The notes: generated by a model from the letters alone, not told the origin. Shown: positions 1 through 13,474, counted from the first letter of the stretch. The stretch: DNA of 64,000 bases from Prado023 sp963706875 (GCA_963706875.1 CAVPNW010000021.1:310001-374000); one strand, 5' to 3'. Numbers and translations are program-made.

Positions 1-29
1 CCGGAGAGCACACGAGGACGATCGGACAT
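1..29 (-). CDS. trpS: Possible 5' end of tryptophanyl-tRNA synthetase (partial)
   Basis: Reading leftward from the ATG at 29, only nine codons remain before the window edge. They translate as MSDRPRVLS followed by an incomplete glycine codon. This resembles the start of actinobacterial TrpS, whose N-terminus commonly reads RPRVLSGIQPT ahead of the HLGN signature. An in-frame ATG at 38 is an alternative start. The reading is consistent with the CorC-type gene lying just upstream on the same strand, but nine residues cannot settle it. Confidence 0.3.
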
Positions 30-97
30 GGACGCCATTGTCGCAAAGTTCTGCACCCTTGCCCGACGCCGACGGCGAGAGGGGCATCCGAGAGGGG

Positions 98-1432
98 TCA
101 GGCGTCGGAATCCTCCGGCTCGGCCGGGGGGGTGGCGGCCGGCGTGATCACCGCGGGCGTGACCCGCAGCCGGGAGATCCGCCGCCCGTCGAGCTCGATC
201 ACCTCGAAGCCGGCGCCGGCGCCGGCCAGCTGGTCACCGAGCGCTGGCAGCCGCCCGAGCTGGGCGACGAACCAACCAGCAACGGTCTCGTAGGGCCCGT
301 CGCGGAGCATGACCCCGGACTCCTCCTCGAAGTCCTCGAGGTTGAGCAGCCCGTCGACCTCGAAGGGGGCGCCGGTGCGCAGGGCGTGGGCCTGCGTGGT
401 GGCCGTCTGGTCGTACTCGTCGTGGATGTCGCCGACCAGCTCCTCGACGAGGTCCTCGAGGGTCACGATCCCCGCGGTGCCGCCGTACTCGTCGGCGACG
501 ACGGCCAGGTGATGGCCTCCGCGGCGCATCTCGGTCAGGGCCGGTATCACCTGCTTGCTCCCGGGGAAGAAGGCCACCTCGCGGGCGAGGTCCTCCAGGC
601 GGACCGACCGTCCGACCATCGAGGGGGTGAGGATGTCGCGGACGTGCACGAACCCGAGCACGTCATCCGGGGAGTCGCCGATCACCGGGTACCGGGAGTG
701 CGGCATCTGGGCCACGAGCGACGCCGCCCGGAAGGCCGGGAGCGAGGCCTCGAGGAAGGCCACCTCCGTGCGCGGGATCATCACCTCGCGCAGCTCGGTG
801 TCCCCGGCGTCGAAGACGTCGTCGATGAGCTCGCGCTCCTCGGCGGTCAGGTCGGTGTGCGCGGCCACCATGCCGCGCAGCTCCTCGCCGGTGATCACCT
901 CCCGCCCGCTGGACGGGTCGAGACCCAGGATCCGGACGATGAGGTTGGTCGACGCCGACAGCAACCAGATGAACGGCCGGGAGATCCGAGCGATGAGGTC
1001 GATCGGCCCTGCGACCGCAAGGGCGATGCGCTCGGACTTGGCCAGCGCCAGGCGCTTGGGGACGAGCTCTCCGAGCACCAACGAGATGTAGACGACCAGC
1101 ACTGTCGCGCCGATGAAGGCCACCGAGTCCGCGACGGCCTGGCCCAGGCCCGCCGACACCATCCATCCAGCGACCACGGGGGCGATCCGGTTGGCCCCGA
1201 AGGCTGCCGAGATGAACCCCGCGAGGGTCACACCGACCTGGACCGCGGCCAGGAACCGGTTGGGTTGGTCCATGAGGGCGCGCAACCTCGATCCCCGGCG
1301 GGGGTCGGACTCGACCAGCCGGTTGATCTGGCTGTCCCGCAGCGACACCAGGGCGGTCTCGGACGCGGCGAAGAAGCCCCCGATCAGCGTGAAGACCAGG
1401 ATGATCGCGAAGGTCCAGCCCAACTCGCCCAC
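98..1432 (-). CDS. CNNM/CorC (HlyC-type) membrane protein with CBS pair
   Basis: Membrane protein of the hemolysin C/CorC/CNNM family, thought to take part in Mg2+ or Co2+ homeostasis. The N-terminal 190 residues form the DUF21 transmembrane domain, with FFAASETALVSL near residue 20 and the conserved GELVPKRLAL. Two CBS domains follow at about 205-330 and end in the family hallmark VVADEYGGTAGIVTLEDL. The C-terminal CorC_HlyC domain spans about 345-425. The GTG at 1432 gives 444 aa, the family's usual length. The frame stays open upstream, but that stretch encodes low-complexity Ala/Pro/Ser sequence antisense to the next gene. No strong ribosome-binding site precedes the GTG, so the start is uncertain by a few codons. 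Confidence 0.85.
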   Translation of the reverse strand: MGELGWTFAIILVFTLIGGFFAASETALVSLRDSQINRLVESDPRRGSRLRALMDQPNRFLAAVQVGVTLAGFISAAFGANRIAPVVAGWMVSAGLGQAVADSVAFIGATVLVVYISLVLGELVPKRLALAKSERIALAVAGPIDLIARISRPFIWLLSASTNLIVRILGLDPSSGREVITGEELRGMVAAHTDLTAEERELIDDVFDAGDTELREVMIPRTEVAFLEASLPAFRAASLVAQMPHSRYPVIGDSPDDVLGFVHVRDILTPSMVGRSVRLEDLAREVAFFPGSKQVIPALTEMRRGGHHLAVVADEYGGTAGIVTLEDLVEELVGDIHDEYDQTATTQAHALRTGAPFEVDGLLNLEDFEEESGVMLRDGPYETVAGWFVAQLGRLPALGDQLAGAGAGFEVIELDGRRISRLRVTPAVITPAATPPAEPEDSDA

Positions 1433-1571
1433 AATGCTGGGAAATGTACCCCACGAGGTCCGCGCTGGGCAGCGGCATCGGCGCATGGCCGGCAGGACGC
1501 GGGCCTGCACCCGGCGCGGTGGGCCCGAATCGGATTCACGTCGCGATGAGAACACCGCGTACCGTTGTTCC

Positions 1572-2753
1572 ATGAGTGCCGAGAAGCCGACCACCAAGTC
1601 CCCAACGTCGGCCCGGAAGCGCACGTCGGCGTCGGCCAGGCCCGCGACCGCAGGGACCGGATCGACGCCGTCCGGCCCAGCCAAGGCAAGCCCAGCGAAG
1701 TCCGGCCCAGCCAAGGGCAGCACGACCAAGTCCGGCTCAGCCAGGGGCAGCAGCGCAGGTGCGGGGACGAGGAAGACCTCCTCCAGCAGCGCCTCAGCCA
1801 GCACGGCCCCGACTGCGGCGCCCTCGTCGAGGTCCACGTCCGCGGGCACCGGGACTGCCGCACCGGCCGCCGGGGCCCGCTCGGCGAAGGGGACCCGCAC
1901 CAGCAGCGACCGGCCGTTCGCTCCGGCCGCGTCCAGCTCAGGCCCAGCCTCCGAGGTGCCCGCCTCCACCCGCGCTTCGGTCCGGCGAACCGGCACCAGC
2001 CGCTCGGCCACCAGTCGGGCCGCCCGTCGCCAGAGCGACGAGCGACCCGCCCCGACCACTCGTGCCGGCGGCTACTCCGCTGTGGAGGCACTGCTGGCCC
2101 ACTACCCCGCAGAGGTCCACGCGGAGCGGGCTGAGGAGGCCACCTCTGCCGCCGACGCCCTGGACGGGACACCCGTGTCGGCCGCCTCCACACCCCGGCC
2201 GGCAACCACCCTGATCACCCGTCCGGCGTACCCGCCTGCTGAGGACGTGGCCCTCGGAGTGGTCTCGGTGATCGCCGACCGGGCCTGGCGCGCCGGTTCA
2301 TGGGGGATCGCGACAGTCACCGGGATCACGATGCGCGCAGCCGATGTCGTGCGCGCCATCTCACCGACCTTCGCCACCGAGATGGCCGATGCCCGCCTGG
2401 CCGCCCTCGCGGAGCGGGGCCGGGCGATGCGACTGGAGCGCTCGGAGACGATGAACGCCCTCGTGACCAACGCCATCACGAACGCTGCGACCAGCGACGC
2501 GATGCGCCAGATGTCGGTGGCCGCCATCGAGGAGGCGACAGATGACGTCCTCGCGGTCGTGCTGCCCGCCATGTTGGAGGCGGTCACCGAGCTCGAGACG
2601 CAGGAGAAGCTCGACGAGCTCATGGCCGGGCTCCTCCTGCGCCAGCTGCCCAGCGCCCTGGAGAAGACCCTGCCCGGCGTGATGATGCGCACCGCGACCA
2701 AGCCCGCCGCCGGCCTGAACGCCCTCCTCAGCGGCGTCCTTCCCAAGGGCTGA
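1572..2753 (+). CDS. Unknown protein: Ala/Ser/Pro/Lys-rich N-terminus plus helical C-terminal domain
   Basis: Predicted 393 aa, divergent from the CorC-type gene. Residues 1-150 are low complexity (Ala, Ser, Thr, Pro, Lys, Arg), with short SGPAK/SGSAR repeats encoded at about 1671-1752; this part is probably disordered and basic. Residues 220-393 look like a compact helical domain rich in Ala, Met and Glu (for example EATDDVLAVVLPAMLEAV). There is no signal peptide or clear membrane segment. I recognise no family and infer no function. The ATG at 1572 is the first plausible start; the frame runs further upstream but would overlap the divergent gene. Confidence 0.65.
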   Translation: MSAEKPTTKSPTSARKRTSASARPATAGTGSTPSGPAKASPAKSGPAKGSTTKSGSARGSSAGAGTRKTSSSSASASTAPTAAPSSRSTSAGTGTAAPAAGARSAKGTRTSSDRPFAPAASSSGPASEVPASTRASVRRTGTSRSATSRAARRQSDERPAPTTRAGGYSAVEALLAHYPAEVHAERAEEATSAADALDGTPVSAASTPRPATTLITRPAYPPAEDVALGVVSVIADRAWRAGSWGIATVTGITMRAADVVRAISPTFATEMADARLAALAERGRAMRLERSETMNALVTNAITNAATSDAMRQMSVAAIEEATDDVLAVVLPAMLEAVTELETQEKLDELMAGLLLRQLPSALEKTLPGVMMRTATKPAAGLNALLSGVLPKG

Positions 2754-2812
2754 CCCGCGCTTCGCCGGACGCGTGCGGGGGCGGCATCCCGTGACCGGGA
2801 TAATCGCCTCCT

Positions 2813-3628
2813 GTGGCCCTGCACGTGGTGACGGCGAACGTCAACGGGATCCGTGCGGCCCTGCGCCGCGGCGGCATGGACTGGCTGGCGGGCTGCGGAG
2901 CCGACGTGCTCTGCCTGCAGGAGGTGCGCGCCACACCGGAGCAGGTCGCTGAGGTGCTCGGCGCTGCGGGGTTGGGCGAATGGCACCTCGCCCTGGCCCC
3001 CGGGGCCAGGAACGGGCATGCGGGGGTGGCGCTGCTGGCCCGCACGCCCCTGACCGACGTGGTGCTCGGCGTGGGCGGCTCCGAGTTCGCGGATCAGGGG
3101 CGCTGGGTCGAGGCGAGCGTCGCGGACCCCGGCGACGGATCCAGCGTCCGGGTCGCCAGCGTGTACGTGCACACCGGTGAACCGGAGGGCCCGCGCGCCG
3201 AGGAGAAGGACCGGTTCCTGGGCGCGATGGCCTCGTGGATGGCTGGGCACTGCGGGGAGGCCGCCCTGGTGTGCGGAGACCTGAACGTTGCCCACTCCCA
3301 GCACGACATCAAGAACTGGCGCGGGAACCGGGGGAAGGCGGGGTTCCTGGAGTCCGAGCGCGAGCATCTGGACCGCTGGTACGCCGACCCCCCCGACGGC
3401 CTCGGGTGGGTCGACCTGGGCCGCCGCTTCGGCGGCGAGGGGCCGGGACCCTACACCTGGTGGTCGTGGCGTGGCCGGGGGTTCGACACCGACGGCGGCT
3501 GGCGGATCGACGTGGTGCTGGCGTCGCCCGAGATGGCCGCGCGTGCGACCGGGGTCACGGTGCACAAGGCCGCCAGCTATGCCGAGCGCTGGAGCGACCA
3601 CGCCGCGGTGTCGGCCACGTTCCGCTGA
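2813..3628 (+). CDS. xthA: Exodeoxyribonuclease III (AP endonuclease, EEP fold)
   Basis: Xth-family exonuclease III, a base-excision-repair enzyme that cleaves DNA at abasic sites and trims 3' ends with Mg2+. The 271 aa match the family length. Visible motifs run in order: TANVNGIRAAL at the N-terminus, the metal-binding LCLQEVRA, the catalytic GDLNVAHSQHDIKN block, GFLESER, and the terminal WSDHAAV with the catalytic Asp-His pair. The start is GTG at 2813, followed by ALHVVTANVNG. It lies 59 bp after the unknown Ala-rich gene on the same strand. A short GC-rich hairpin follows 10 bp after the stop. Confidence 0.93.
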   Translation: MALHVVTANVNGIRAALRRGGMDWLAGCGADVLCLQEVRATPEQVAEVLGAAGLGEWHLALAPGARNGHAGVALLARTPLTDVVLGVGGSEFADQGRWVEASVADPGDGSSVRVASVYVHTGEPEGPRAEEKDRFLGAMASWMAGHCGEAALVCGDLNVAHSQHDIKNWRGNRGKAGFLESEREHLDRWYADPPDGLGWVDLGRRFGGEGPGPYTWWSWRGRGFDTDGGWRIDVVLASPEMAARATGVTVHKAASYAERWSDHAAVSATFR

Positions 3629-3638
3629 GGCGCCGGCA

Positions 3639-3655
3639 CGCCGAGCCCCTCGGCG
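3639..3655. terminator. Candidate hairpin terminator after xthA
   Basis: A 7-bp perfect stem (CGCCGAG/CTCGGCG) with a CCC loop begins 11 nt after the xthA stop, between the convergent xthA and vapC genes. It lacks a U-tract, as is common in high-GC actinobacteria. Confidence 0.4.
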
Positions 3656-3732
3656 AAGGCCAAGGCGAAGAGGGAGCCCACGAAGTCGACCACGGACAAC
3701 TGACCGGCGCCGCCCTTGCCCGTGGGGAGCCC

Positions 3733-4176
3733 CTACGCCAGAGGGTCGACGACCTCCAGCCCCGGGAACCTGCGGAAGTCCTGGTCGCGGGTGTAGATCC
3801 GGCGCACGCCGTGCTCGGCCAGGACCGCGGCGATGTGCGCATCGTGCACGAGGTTCCCGCGCACCCCGGGGGCGCTGAGCATCCGCTCGGCCGCCGCAGC
3901 GTGGCCCGGGCCGGGACCGAGCACGGTGATGTGCGGCGATCGCAGGAGAACCGTGACGAACTCCCAGGCCTCGGGCATCGACCAGGGACGATTCAGGGCG
4001 CGTAGGTGGGTCACGACGCGGAGGAACTCGTAGATGACCGACCATGGGATGCACAGGGGCTCCGCGTGCCCCTCGGGCGAGGCCGGCCCTCCCAGCAGCA
4101 GTCGCCGGCATATGGCGTGCTCCGGCACGAATTCATCGGCGGCGTAGACCACGATGTTCGTGTCGACACCGATCAC
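3733..4176 (-). CDS. vapC: PIN-domain ribonuclease toxin (VapC family)
   Basis: VapC-type toxin, 147 aa. PIN-domain RNases cleave tRNA or rRNA when freed from their antitoxin. The acidic active-site residues are all present: D5 in IGVDTNIVVYA, E50 in VIYEFLRV, D112 in HDAHIAA, and D131/D133 in YTRDQDF. The toxin is therefore predicted to be active. Its ATG overlaps the stop of the upstream antitoxin gene (4173-4176, ATGA), so the pair is translationally coupled. The RNA target cannot be predicted from sequence. Confidence 0.88.
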   Translation of the reverse strand: MIGVDTNIVVYAADEFVPEHAICRRLLLGGPASPEGHAEPLCIPWSVIYEFLRVVTHLRALNRPWSMPEAWEFVTVLLRSPHITVLGPGPGHAAAAERMLSAPGVRGNLVHDAHIAAVLAEHGVRRIYTRDQDFRRFPGLEVVDPLA

Positions 4177-4433
4177 TGCTCGCCCCGGTACCGCGCCATC
4201 CCTGTGGGGTCGTCCAGGGCGTCGTACATGGCGTTGCGGTCGGTGATGTCCACGAGGTATCCGCCGCTGTTGAAGCTGGGCAGGTCCAGCGGCGGATGAT
4301 CGGCAGTGGCCTGCTCCGTGAGCATCCGGAAGATCGCCTCCTCCACGATGCTGGACATGCTGACCCCGCGTTCCTTTGCACGCTGGCGCACCTGCTCCAC
4401 GAGCGCATCGTCGAGCACCAAGGTCGTCTTCAT
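4173..4433 (-). CDS. vapB: Ribbon-helix-helix antitoxin (VapB family)
   Basis: 86-aa antitoxin of the VapC at 3733-4176. The first 40 residues form a ribbon-helix-helix DNA-binding unit: a beta strand MKTTLVLDDAL, a helix with VRQRAKERG, and a second helix SMSSIVEEAIFRML. Residues 45-86 (PSFNSGGYLVDITDRNAMYDAL) are typical of the toxin-binding tail. Two near-perfect inverted repeats sit immediately upstream of the start and probably form the autoregulatory operator. Confidence 0.87.
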   Translation of the reverse strand: MKTTLVLDDALVEQVRQRAKERGVSMSSIVEEAIFRMLTEQATADHPPLDLPSFNSGGYLVDITDRNAMYDALDDPTGMARYRGEQ

Positions 4434-4437
4434 GGAT

Positions 4438-4476
4438 GTACGGTATCGCCGTACATCGGGTACGGCAAGGCCGTAC
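4438..4476. promoter_or_regulatory. Double inverted-repeat operator of vapBC
   Basis: Two palindromes sharing the core GTACGG/CCGTAC lie 5 bp upstream of the vapB ATG. The first (4438-4454) has 6-bp arms and a 5-bp spacer. The second (4460-4476) has 7-bp arms (GTACGGC/GCCGTAC) and a 3-bp spacer. Their centres are 22 bp apart, two helical turns, as expected for cooperative ribbon-helix-helix dimers. That VapB binds here is inference from position and symmetry. Confidence 0.75.
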
Positions 4477-4496
4477 GTCGCCCCTTGGCCAGCCGA

Positions 4497-6710
<2,214 letters not shown>

Positions 6711-6739
6711 CGTGTCGGGCTCCTTGGGCTGGCTGGTTA

Positions 6740-6753
6740 TCTTGATATCAAGA
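6740..6753. promoter_or_regulatory. Perfect 14-bp palindrome upstream of icd
   Basis: TCTTGATATCAAGA reads the same on both strands and stands out as AT-rich in a very GC-rich setting. It lies 29 bp upstream of the icd ATG, where a repressor would overlap the promoter or early transcript. I do not assign a regulator. Confidence 0.55.
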
Positions 6754-6884
6754 GAAACTCTACGGGACTCGCGTTCGGGCAACACTCCCTGGTGGCGCTT
6801 CCGCGAGGCGCGCCGTGCACCGGCGGGCGCGAACCGTGTCTGGTGCGGGCTCCTCTGCCGCGGCCAAGGATAGTCTGATCCGGC

Positions 6885-8162
6885 TCAGGTCCGGTCCGGA
6901 TGGGCGGCCCGCGCCAGGCGGTCCCGGACTGCCAGCGCCAACGGGCCGCCGGAGGCTTCGGGAAGGACCGCGACCACCACGTCCAGGTGCAGTTCGTCGG
7001 CCCGTCGCAGCGCGGCGTACAGGTCACGCGCGTACTGCTCAGCGTTCGCAGGCGCAGCAAGTCGCGTCCATCCGGGCGGTGTGACCACCCCGAACTCCCC
7101 CACGAGACCGACTCGGGACGCCCATGCATGGCCATCCCCCGTGATCGGTGCAGGTTGCGAACCTTCTAGCGGCGCCAACCTGAATGGATCAGGCTCGGGC
7201 TGCCCGGCGGTCTGGCCGGCGGGGCGCTCGACCCCATACTCCACGACGGCTGCGAGGTCGGCTGCGCTTGCGTGGCTGGGCTCGATCAGGAGGACCTCGG
7301 CCGCGGGGGCGTAGTGCGACTCGAGCGTCCCCGGCGCCCGGACTCCGACTCCCTCACCGATGCCGACACGCCCCGCGACGCCGGGATCGCCTGCGCCGTC
7401 GGGTACCGCCCCCGCAGCGCCGGAGGATCCGCCCCGAGCCGGCGGCGCATCGCGCTGGGGCCCACCATCCGCCCGCGCACCCCCCGGTGACCCCAGGACC
7501 TCGTCCACCTGCTCCTGGCTGATCGCCCCGAGCCGCAGCACCCGGGGCGGGGTGGCCGTGCAGTCCACGATCGTGGACTCCACGCCGATCTCGCAGGCCC
7601 CGCCGTCCACCACGAGGTCACGCTCCGGGTCCAGGGACGCCCCGACCTCGGCGAGCACGTCCTCGGCCCGCGTCGGGCTGACCCGGCCGAACCGGTTCGC
7701 GCTGGGAGCGGCCACCCCCCGCGAGGGATCCCCCGACAGCCGGGCCAGGGCCTCCAGGCACGCCCGCGCGACCCGATGATCCGGGCAGCGCAGGGCGACG
7801 GTGTCCTGGCCGCCGGTGATGAAGTCCCCCGCCCGTCCGCTGCGCGCCACGATCACCGTCAGCGCACCCGGCCAGAAGGCAGCAGCCAGCCGCTCGGCGG
7901 CGAGGTTGGGGGCCGCGGACCACCCCGAGATCGCCTGGGCGCCCTGCACATGCACGATCAGCGGATGGTCGGCCGGCCGGCCCTTCGCCAGGTACACGCG
8001 CGCCACGGCCTCGGCGTCCTGGGCGTCGGCCGCGAGACCGTAGACCGTCTCGGTGGGCAGTCCCACGATCCCCCCGGCGAGCCACGCCTGCGCGACGCGC
8101 GCAGCGACGTCCGCGTCAGGCGCGCCGTCCGCGCGCAGTCCGCAGAGCAGGGGGAGGTCCAC
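6885..8162 (-). CDS. sua5: Threonylcarbamoyl-AMP synthase (Sua5/YrdC)
   Basis: Makes threonylcarbamoyl-AMP from threonine, bicarbonate and ATP for the t6A modification of ANN-decoding tRNAs. The YrdC domain occupies residues 1-215, with GGIVGLPTETVYGLAADA, KGRPADHPLIVHV, the PSANRFGRVSPT nucleotide site, and DGGACEIGVESTIVD. A long Gly/Ala/Pro linker (about 225-285) leads to the Sua5 C-terminal domain (about 290-425) containing APGTLESHYAP. This is the long Sua5 form of 425 aa. The start is GTG at 8162. It follows secA on the same strand after a 194-bp gap. Confidence 0.92.
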   Translation of the reverse strand: MDLPLLCGLRADGAPDADVAARVAQAWLAGGIVGLPTETVYGLAADAQDAEAVARVYLAKGRPADHPLIVHVQGAQAISGWSAAPNLAAERLAAAFWPGALTVIVARSGRAGDFITGGQDTVALRCPDHRVARACLEALARLSGDPSRGVAAPSANRFGRVSPTRAEDVLAEVGASLDPERDLVVDGGACEIGVESTIVDCTATPPRVLRLGAISQEQVDEVLGSPGGARADGGPQRDAPPARGGSSGAAGAVPDGAGDPGVAGRVGIGEGVGVRAPGTLESHYAPAAEVLLIEPSHASAADLAAVVEYGVERPAGQTAGQPEPDPFRLAPLEGSQPAPITGDGHAWASRVGLVGEFGVVTPPGWTRLAAPANAEQYARDLYAALRRADELHLDVVVAVLPEASGGPLALAVRDRLARAAHPDRT

Positions 8163-8356
8163 CCGACGATTCTACGGTCGCCCCCGGACACGACCGGGTG
8201 GTCGAGACCGAGCCAGGGGGCCTCATCGGCGTTCGCTCACGCGGCGTCGTGACTTCGTTCCGGGGCCCCTCCCGGCCGGCTCCCACACGATGTCGTCGCC
8301 CCGCGGCCGGGCCTTGACCCCGATGCCCCGGACGGCCGAACCGGTCGCCCTCCTGC

Positions 8357-11230
<2,874 letters not shown>

Positions 11231-11340
11231 GCGGGCCCCTCTCGCAACTCGGGTGCACGTTCCCCGACGCAGTGATGCGCGGGGTTCATAGACCCACCAT
11301 CGTAGTCGGACCCGGGCCACCGGCGACCCCGATCCTCCCC

Positions 11341-11358
11341 GGGGCGCAGGAGCGCCCC
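11341..11358. terminator. Weak candidate hairpin between the LuxR-type gene and secA
   Basis: A 6-bp GGGGCG/CGCCCC stem with a 6-nt loop lies about 20 bp beyond the stop of the LuxR-type regulator. It could end the hpf-regulator transcript, but it is short and has no U-tract. Confidence 0.25.
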
Positions 11359-11377
11359 CCTGCGACGCCCAACCGAC

Positions 11378-12025
11378 TCAGTCGGGCAGGTCCACCAGGC
11401 CCCTGCGCAGGCCGGTGGCGACGGCATCAGTGCGGCTGGCGACTGCGAGCTTGCGCATCACCGAGTGCACGTGGTTGCGCACGGTGTGCTCGCTGATCCC
11501 CATGCGACCGGCGATCTGGGCATTCGTCGCACCGGTGGCCAGCCCTCGCAGGACCTCGAGCTCGCGCGGGCTCAGCTCGGCAGCGCGTTCTCCGGACACC
11601 TCCGAGAGCAGCTCACCGCGAAGGATGCCCGCGAGCGGGGCGGCCACCCAGTTCTGCCCCGCGATCGCCGCGGACACCGCTGCGACGAGCTCCTCCGGGG
11701 CGCAACGGCGGTGCACCAGTGCCAGCGCGCCGGACTCCATCGCCTCGACCATCCCCACCGACTGCGCCCGCCGGACCACCATCACGACAGCGACCCCGGG
11801 CGCCCGGGAGGCCAGCTCGGCCGCGACGTCGCCGCCGAACGGCCGCAGGCCCAGGCCGGCATCCACCACGACGGCTGCCGGGTGCAGGGCGGGCACCTGG
11901 GCCACCCAGCTGACCGAGTCGGGGTCGGGCGTGGCGGGGTCCAGCGCCAGGGCCTCGAACCCGGCCCCGCCCAGGACGCCGACCGCACCCGCGACGAAGA
12001 CCGGCTCGGAGTCGACCACCAGCAC
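11378..12025 (-). CDS. LuxR-type regulator with degenerate receiver domain
   Basis: NarL/FixJ-like DNA-binding regulator. From the GTG at 12025 it is 215 aa, the family length. Residues 1-125 form a receiver-like domain and 149-213 a clear LuxR HTH (LSPRELEVLRGLATGATNAQIAGR, then EHTVRNHVHSVMRKL). The putative phospho-acceptor D55 (VVVDAGL) is present. The second acidic residue is S6, the Thr/Ser switch position reads VVRRAQ, and the conserved Lys is replaced in LVHRRC. Phosphorylation control is therefore doubtful and no histidine kinase is adjacent. The frame stays open upstream into hpf; a GTG at 12145 would overlap hpf by 50 bp and is less likely. Confidence 0.8.
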   Translation of the reverse strand: MLVVDSEPVFVAGAVGVLGGAGFEALALDPATPDPDSVSWVAQVPALHPAAVVVDAGLGLRPFGGDVAAELASRAPGVAVVMVVRRAQSVGMVEAMESGALALVHRRCAPEELVAAVSAAIAGQNWVAAPLAGILRGELLSEVSGERAAELSPRELEVLRGLATGATNAQIAGRMGISEHTVRNHVHSVMRKLAVASRTDAVATGLRRGLVDLPD

Positions 12026-12095
12026 GCGCGCCGGCGATGCAGCCCCCCGGGACCTCCCAGACCCCCGGGCCGCCCGACCGTCCCGCCCGAACGGC

Positions 12096-12695
12096 CTAGC
12101 CGTCGGTCCCGCCCTCCAGCCGCAAGAGGCCGTAGTTGTAGCCACGGCGGTGGTAGACCACGGATGGGGCGCCGGAGTCGCTGTCGCGGAAGAGGTAGAA
12201 GTCGTGGCCGACCAGCTCGAGGGACTCCACGGCCTGCGCCACGGTCATGGGCTGCGACACGTGCTCCTTGAGCCGCACGACGATCGGACCGTCCTCCCAC
12301 ACGGTCCCGTCGTCGGGCTCAGCTTCGGGCGTCGGCTCGATCGACTCCGGCACGATCTCGGCAGCCGGGACCACGAGCACCTTCTCCACCCGACGGGTGC
12401 GCTTGCGGTCCGCGGCACGGCGCAGCCGCTCCTCGAGGCGAGCCAGCGCGATGTCGGTGGCCGCGTACTTGTCCTGGGCGTGCGCCTCCGCCCGGATCAC
12501 CGGGCCGGTCCCGCGGCAGGTCAGCTCCACCTCATAGGCGCGATCAGCCTGTCGGGGATTGGGCTCGAAGGACACCTCGACGTCGACGTGCGCAATGGGT
12601 AACCCGAATCGGTCGACCTTGCCGACCTTGGCCGCCACATGCTCGCGGAACCGATCCGATACATCGAGGTGACGACCCCTGACGACGATGTCCAC
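12096..12695 (-). CDS. hpf: Ribosome hibernation promoting factor, long form
   Basis: Long HPF/RaiA-family protein, 199 aa. It binds the 30S decoding region and promotes 100S dimers during stasis. The N-terminal S30AE domain (residues 1-105) carries the DIVVRGRHLDVSDRFREHV start and the basic ARLEERLRRAADRKR helix. A linker rich in Glu and Pro leads to the dimerisation domain at about 135-195, with VVRLKEHVSQPMTVAQAVE and FYLFRDSDSG. A GGAGG sequence sits 6 nt before the ATG. Its place between mtrAB-lpqB-comF and secA is standard for actinobacteria. Confidence 0.95.
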   Translation of the reverse strand: MDIVVRGRHLDVSDRFREHVAAKVGKVDRFGLPIAHVDVEVSFEPNPRQADRAYEVELTCRGTGPVIRAEAHAQDKYAATDIALARLEERLRRAADRKRTRRVEKVLVVPAAEIVPESIEPTPEAEPDDGTVWEDGPIVVRLKEHVSQPMTVAQAVESLELVGHDFYLFRDSDSGAPSVVYHRRGYNYGLLRLEGGTDG

Positions 12696-12742
12696 GTGAC
12701 CTCCGAGTGTTGGCTGACCCGACCTGCGGGCCAGCGTGTTGG

Positions 12743-13474
12743 TTACCCTCCCGCACCCTCAACGCTAGTCGGCGCCGGTGCCCGACGCACGGTCCGGGGG
12801 TCCGGGGACCAGGTGACGGCTGCGGCACAGGCCACATCGCGACCGACCACGCGCAGTGCCCGTGCTGCCTCGGCCATGGTGGCCCCGGTCGTGGTCACGT
12901 CGTCGACGATCACGATCAGGCCAGGCGGCAGGTCGAGTCCCCGCAGTGATCCCGCGACGTTCAGAGCCCGCTGCTCGCGCGTGAGTCCCACCTGGTCGCG
13001 GCTGGCCCGCACGTGCTCCAGCGCGGGGCACCGGTGGGCCGGGATCCCCCAGCCCCGGAGCACCCGAGCAGCCCGCCCGGCCAGGACCGCCGTGTGGTCG
13101 GCCCCGCGGGCGCGCACGGCGCTGCGCCGGGAGGGCACCGGGACCACCCACACCGGGACGCCGCCCGGGGCCCGCACGTCGGCCAGCGCGTCACTGACCG
13201 CGCGGGCCAGCAGGTCGGCCAACGGCCGGGCGAGCCTGCGGACCTGGCCGTCCTTGAAGGCGACCACCGCTCGTCCCGCCGGTCCAGCGTGGGCGCAGGC
13301 AGCGCGGGCGGGCACCGGACCGGCGACGCGCACGGACCCGCCACCGCATGCCTGCGCACACCGCGGGCACCAGACCACACCGGGGGTTCCACAGCCGGCA
13401 CAGTGCTGTGGAACGACCAGGTCGAGCGCCGCCTCGGCGGCCTGGGTCCACCAGGTCTGCGCCGCCGCGCTCAT
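12743..13474 (-). CDS. comF: ComF-family amidophosphoribosyltransferase-like protein
   Basis: ComF-type protein, 243 aa from the ATG at 13474. The N-terminus has paired zinc-binding cysteines (CAGCGTPGVVWCPRCAQAC) and the C-terminal half is a phosphoribosyltransferase domain with the PRPP loop VIVDDVTTTGAT. Homologues take part in DNA uptake in naturally competent bacteria; the role in actinobacteria is unclear. The ATG overlaps the lpqB stop (13471-13474, ATGA), so it is translationally coupled to the mtrA-mtrB-lpqB operon. The frame continues upstream, but that part lies inside lpqB. Confidence 0.88.
   Translation of the reverse strand: MSAAAQTWWTQAAEAALDLVVPQHCAGCGTPGVVWCPRCAQACGGGSVRVAGPVPARAACAHAGPAGRAVVAFKDGQVRRLARPLADLLARAVSDALADVRAPGGVPVWVVPVPSRRSAVRARGADHTAVLAGRAARVLRGWGIPAHRCPALEHVRASRDQVGLTREQRALNVAGSLRGLDLPPGLIVIVDDVTTTGATMAEAARALRVVGRDVACAAAVTWSPDPRTVRRAPAPTSVEGAGG

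Noticed and set aside
8163..8356. Possible small basic protein between secA and sua5
   Set aside because: A short Arg-rich translation exists on the minus strand, but it has no start codon after the secA stop and no ribosome-binding site.
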